Assembly: GCF_041381155.1 (NCBI RefSeq)
Contig: NC_091137.1
Span: forward strand, 19,823,655-19,887,654
Direction: 5' to 3'
From: Argopecten irradians
Taxonomy: Eukaryota; Mollusca; Bivalvia; Pectinida; Pectinidae
Length of the DNA stretch: 64,000 nt
Every line of letters begins with the position of its first letter. The stretch's first letter is position 1. Below the pieces are notes generated by a model that saw only the letters and a list, made by a program, of their open reading frames with translations, was not told where the DNA came from and did no database searches. The translations under genes and the position numbers were made by a program. This document shows positions 60,901 through 64,000 of the stretch, piece by piece.

Positions 60901-63900
60901 CCTTGGTGCATATTAACTGAAATTTTCAGGCGAGTTATCGATGTAGTTCATAAACATGGCCTTCTTGTTTTTAAAAAGTACATTCCTGAACTATTATTTG
61001 GACATATAACGGTTATCATTGTGTTGTTTCTATACAGAATACCTTTAGCAGAAGATTTGCCTATTTGGGAAAGACCGTTGGAAGACTGGGAGATATCGAC
61101 TTCTTCACTGAAAAATCCCAATGGAGATTTCTGTCCTTCTTTCTCAACTACACGTAGTCTGAAAAATTCAAACCACGATGTCGTCAATTCAGTATCGACT
61201 AGTCTGAAAAACTCAAACCGCGATGGCGTCAATTCAGTATCAACTAGTCTGAAAAGCACAAGCCAAGATGCTGTCAATTCAGTATCCACTACTTTGAAAA
61301 ACTCAAGTCATGTGGTATCTCGTGTAACAACTAGTCTGAAAACATCCAATCACAATGTTGTATCTTGCGTGTCAACTAGTCTGAAATCTGTCTATTGTGC
61401 ATCAACTCCAACCATGACCGTGAATGATGATATAAAGTAAGTGCAACGGTTTGTTTCTGAATGTTTCTCTTCCTCATTAAACTAAAACTATTTTTTTCTT
61501 AAGTAGTTTTAAAAAGAAAATGTTCAATAAACTAAGACATAAAAATCAAATATGAACCTAGAGAACCATCTATCACCTTAAAGGTAGGTTTCGCCCAACC
61601 AAATAAATATTTTTTTTTGTGAAATGCGATAAGCAGAAGAAAAGATGTAAAAACATATTAAAATATCTCAATTTAATTTCTTTATGTGTTTGAGATTGAA
61701 CAAATGTGTCTTGAATACAAAATTGAAGGAAATCCTTGATTTATTACGGTGTCCGTCAGACAAAATAATATGCAAATGAAGCTGCGATGGATTGCGTTGT
61801 CGAAGTTTGGCGCATGCGCATTGTCACGCACTAAAAGTAAACAAAATGGCTGAACGAAAGCGTGTGAGATGAAAAAAAAATCTGAATCGGCAACAAAGTG
61901 GAGGAAATTATAATGGATTCGGTAGCACCCTAGGATATCTATAGGGATTTAAATTCAGAGATGGCATGTAGCAATAGAAGAAACAGAAGCCACATCTCAA
62001 GCGGAACTTGCCGGGATCTGTTGGGACTCGTGTAACGGCATTGCACGTGGTGAGTTAAATTTCAACACATATGCCAGCGCACAAACAGCCGCAGACTTAC
62101 TACATGTATATTTGGTGTACAAAGTTAGCAAGCGTATGTAAGTAACATGAAGTGTTTTAGATTATATGATATGTATAAACAGTCCCTCGCACTTCGATTT
62201 GTTGTTGTTTTTTAAACTAAACATGCCGTGGCAAGACTGTCACTTCTATCTGACATTTTGTTGCACGCTTCCGTTTGTTGCTGCGGCCTCGTTTTGGAAA
62301 AAATACGTCATGTTCTATGTAAAGCTTGACTTCGCTCTATTTTTAGAGGAGTATTTTCCTGGTCAAGCTAGGCAACTGACCACCCATATTGTTCGCTGTA
62401 TGCATTGAAAATGATCTGAAGATTATATCTATGTATAGGATAAATTTCAATTTCGTAGTCTTTATATTTCATTGGGCGAAACCTATCACCTTAAATCTTT
62501 CATACAGGATCTGACGTGGTAAACATGTATATACAATAGCGAATTATAGTGTGCTTGGGTAGTGTGTGGGATAAGATAAAAATCAAACATGGTATTCTGG
62601 TGATACATGCAAGTTCTCTTTTTTCCTGGTTTCACGAGTATTGACTATGTTGAAATACAATGTCTTTGGAAAATCATTTCCATTATGTGCATCTTTATGC
62701 TTTTCTATAAATAAATCTCTGTAAATCCTTTTTTATTTACTATTTATTTTAGAAATTTGATACTTTTAGCATTAAGTGAAGGTTTTTTTTCTGGATGCAG
62801 GTCATCAGTTTATCAGAATACTATTCCGACATTGAAGCACTCTGACAGTCACCAACGCTTGCTAGCAATACCTAAAGTAGATAACCAGGTGGTACAGATC
62901 CAGAAGGCCCAAGGAAAACCTCAAACGGCCAGTCTTCGGACTCTACTAACAGAGAAAACAGTGCCGTGTCTACCAAAGACCAACAAGCATCTGTTGTTGG
63001 TACCTGACACAGTAGGGATGCCAATGCTACTGCTCCTTCCCGATGGAAAACTTGTGCCTGCAGAAAGTTGTAAGAATTCATGTGACATCACAGCAAGTAT
63101 TTCGCAAACAAAGAAAGACAATATATTTACTCCATTTACCTCAACAACTGCGCATCATTTGATAACGTCAAAAAGTGGCAGGTCATCTGTGACAAGTAAT
63201 ACTAGTGTTTCCCAGTACTGTAACATCGGACAGACACCTTCAACAGTTGCAGGAAGCGTTCCTCAATCGCTAAACCAAAAGGTCCGCCTTTTAAATGTTA
63301 ATACTTGTAGTCTTTCTCACCATAATAAACGAAAACAAGCTCTTCATTCAAGGATTGTCACATCATCAGTGCTGTGTAAAAACATCAAACAAGAAGAGGA
63401 CATTGGGGACAAGGTTAAATCGGATACTCAGATAAGTGATACCGAGAATAGGGATATCTGTGGTAGCCAAGAACTTATGAAGCAGGGTGTTGAGAGTAAC
63501 CTGGGTAACCAGCAAGTTGTGAAGCCAGTATCAAGATGTATCCATGGTAACAAACTTGATGCAAGCCAGACTCAAAATATTAACAAACAAGATATGAACC
63601 AAATTCGAAGTAGCATCCATGGTAACATTCCAGATTTGAAGCAGATTCAAAGTAGTAAACATGATAGCCAACGGCGGAATGTAATTCAGATATTCAGAAG
63701 TGACAATGATGGTGGAGCAGTCGACAGTGATTTAGTTCTAAACATGTACTGTAGCACAGACGAAGATGCTGATGACGAAGGTGATGAAACAAAAACGGGG
63801 TCAAAGTTGGAGGTCAGTCTAACAAAACGAAAACTTATTAAAACAGAGAGGAAACAGGCTAAAAGAAAGCACACAGCATGTGTATCAAGTGATACTGATG

Positions 63901-64000
63901 TCACTCCCAACTCTGTAAAACAACACTTAGAACCCCATACTACTACCTCCTATCGCAGTGAAAGACTAAGGAAGAGAGCCAAAATATCATTCACTGAACT
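48974..64000 (+). CDS. C2H2 zinc-finger paralogue 2, N-terminal part, runs off the window
   Basis: Exons are 48974-49155, 60190-60300, 61038-61436 and 62801 to beyond 64000. Phases 2/1 match at every junction, and exon 4 stays open for 400 codons to the window edge, giving at least 630 residues. The N-terminal domain IKRWMTLKAGMRLWRNEDVA and the following CWSSVYGIMLDD align with paralogue 1 (IGRWMAVK.., SWCLINSFFVDE), with the intron at the same place and phase. Exon 3 holds six 15-residue SLKNSN.D.VNSVST repeats. Exon 4 is Ser/Thr/Gln-rich, then acidic, then has a basic YRSERLRKRAKIS segment matching the equivalent YRQSRRLQKKGRR of paralogue 1. Zinc fingers are therefore expected downstream but are not in the window. 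Exon 2 has a duplicated acceptor. Intron 1 is 11 kb and loaded with repeats. Confidence 0.85.
49982..51870. repeat. 19-bp minisatellite in intron 1 of zinc-finger gene 2
   Basis: The unit is GACAGCCAGGACACAACAT (19 bp), close to 100 copies with substitutions, decaying at both ends. A higher-order copy is present: TAGCTAGCTATAGGTCACC at 50641 and 51112 starts about 250 bp of near-identical variant pattern, a 471-bp offset. Minus-strand frames (for example 50655-51104, 51119-51727) show a 19-residue period and arise because 19 is not a multiple of three. They are not genes. Confidence 0.93.
52129..57037. mobile_element. 4.9-kb inverted-repeat element with mirrored GACGGAATT motifs
   Basis: About 100 bp at 52129-52229 (from GGGGTAATCGTGGTACATCG) is mirrored at 56936-57037 (to ATGTACCATGATTACCCCC). 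Each arm has three evenly spaced GACGGAATT-type motifs, with two more of the form TGATACAATTTCCGT further in on each side (near 52580 and 52630; 56570 and 56595). Subterminal repeats of this kind are typical transposase-binding sites. No transposase was seen; the interior holds a dead LINE. No target duplication was identified, so the exact ends are uncertain. Confidence 0.65.
53650..55740 (+). mobile_element. Remnant of an RLE-type (R2-like) LINE, 5' truncated and frame-broken
   Basis: Recognisable blocks on the plus strand: RT region with a FMDELTVST catalytic motif (53986-54243), then QGSWLNWESTRPKKLTWSDI and YTWRHNKV (54653-55123), then KRAKYQALVADCQQGQWKV (55319-55387) and a WRWDTRVLLDGL-like region. 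The RHN motif after a zinc-binding region and the later acidic residues fit the restriction-like endonuclease of site-specific LINEs; clade assignment is from memory. The second Asp of the usual MDD is Glu. Several frameshifts and stops show it is dead. It lies wholly inside the 4.9-kb inverted-repeat element. Confidence 0.7.
57250..57305. repeat. Segment duplicated on both sides of the inverted-repeat element
   Basis: AAGAGAAGTTCTCTCTTGCC...CTAGTATTGACCAGG matches 52075-52130 (AGAGAAGTTCTTTCTAGCC...CTAGTATTGACTACAGG) in direct orientation, at about 75-80% identity. It could be a diverged flanking repeat into which the element inserted, or part of a larger composite. Confidence 0.5.
58100..59760 (-). 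mobile_element. Fossil LTR-retrotransposon fragment (copia-type gag-like), broken
   Basis: The clearest piece is a 90-codon minus-strand frame at 59478-59750 that looks like the start of a copia-type gag-like protein. Weaker similarity continues towards 58.1 kb. It is heavily broken and no terminal repeats were found, so it looks old. It is an intron 1 passenger of zinc-finger gene 2. Confidence 0.35.
60104..60190 (+). repeat. 43-bp tandem duplication of an intron end, acceptor and exon start
   Basis: ATGTTTTTGTCATTTTTCCAG followed by TTGGTCGTCTGTTTACGGTA occurs twice, with acceptors ending at 60146 and 60189. Only the second keeps the reading frame (CWSSVYGIMLDD). Use of the first adds 43 nt and meets a stop within exon 2. 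The copies are essentially identical, so the event is recent. Confidence 0.93.
61156..61400 (+). repeat. 45-bp in-frame coding minisatellite in zinc-finger gene 2 exon 3
   Basis: Units start at 61156, 61201, 61246, 61291, 61333 and 61378 (spacing 45, 45, 45, 42, 45 bp). Each encodes a version of SLKNSNHDVVNSVST. Copies are moderately diverged at the protein level. Confidence 0.9.
61582..62490. mobile_element. TTAA-flanked non-autonomous element, 909 bp, in intron 3
   Basis: The left end AGGTAGGTTTCGCCCAA and the right end TTGGGCGAAACCTATCACC are inverted and flanked by TTAA at 61578-61581 and 62491-62494. The interior has GGCGCATGCGCATTGTCACG and short frames (for example 62166-62408) that I do not recognise as transposase. 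It is probably mobilised in trans. Confidence 0.85.

Noticed and set aside
1-64000. tRNA, rRNA or other structured RNA genes
   Set aside because: None was recognised by eye. A covariance-model search would be needed to exclude small ones.

Overview
The window looks like bivalve mollusc nuclear DNA. It is AT-rich, has small exons in large introns, is full of short TIR elements and minisatellites, carries a vertebrate-style Toll-like receptor in one coding exon, and contains repeat types I associate with bivalve genomes (the 155-bp GATGGCCGCC family and a degenerate 'ttttacgtccctatta' repeat). The species cannot be named from the sequence alone.

Layout. (1) 2.0-11.7 kb, minus strand: a complete six-exon secreted chymotrypsin-like serine protease of 258 residues. 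Its intron 4 is almost entirely a 6.4-kb array of 31-bp repeats. (2) 13.6-17.3 kb (minus) and 19.0-21.9 kb (plus): two related APE-type LINEs head to head, both broken. (3) 22.7-27.1 kb, plus: a complete eight-exon secreted protein of 242 residues built from four EF-hand pairs. (4) 30.6-33.3 kb, plus: a single-exon Toll-like receptor of 893 residues with a tandem polyadenylation-signal repeat downstream. (5) 36.2-44.1 kb and 49.0 kb to the window end, plus: two paralogous C2H2 zinc-finger genes. The first is complete (five exons, 1072 residues). The second runs off the end before its fingers. Their introns and the DNA between them hold TTAA-flanked MITEs, a 19-bp minisatellite, a 4.9-kb inverted-repeat element containing a dead RLE-type LINE, and a fossil LTR-element fragment.

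All exon chains were built by hand from splice signals, intron phases and protein motifs. In every complete gene the summed exon length is an exact multiple of three.

The most striking point is the origin of the 6.4-kb array. Each 31-bp unit is 22 nt of the 3' end of protease exon 4 (the conserved GWGKT segment) plus the first 9 nt of intron 4, so the array is a tandem amplification of an exon/5'-splice-site junction, with roughly 200 donor-like sites lined up behind the real one. Two other genes in the window have small tandem duplications of a 3' splice acceptor with the start of its exon (EF-hand gene exon 2; zinc-finger gene 2 exon 2). Splice junctions therefore seem to be recurrent seeds of tandem duplication here. 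The long plus-strand reading frames over the array, and the minus-strand frames at 50-52 kb, are by-products of repeat periods that are not multiples of three. They are not annotated as genes.
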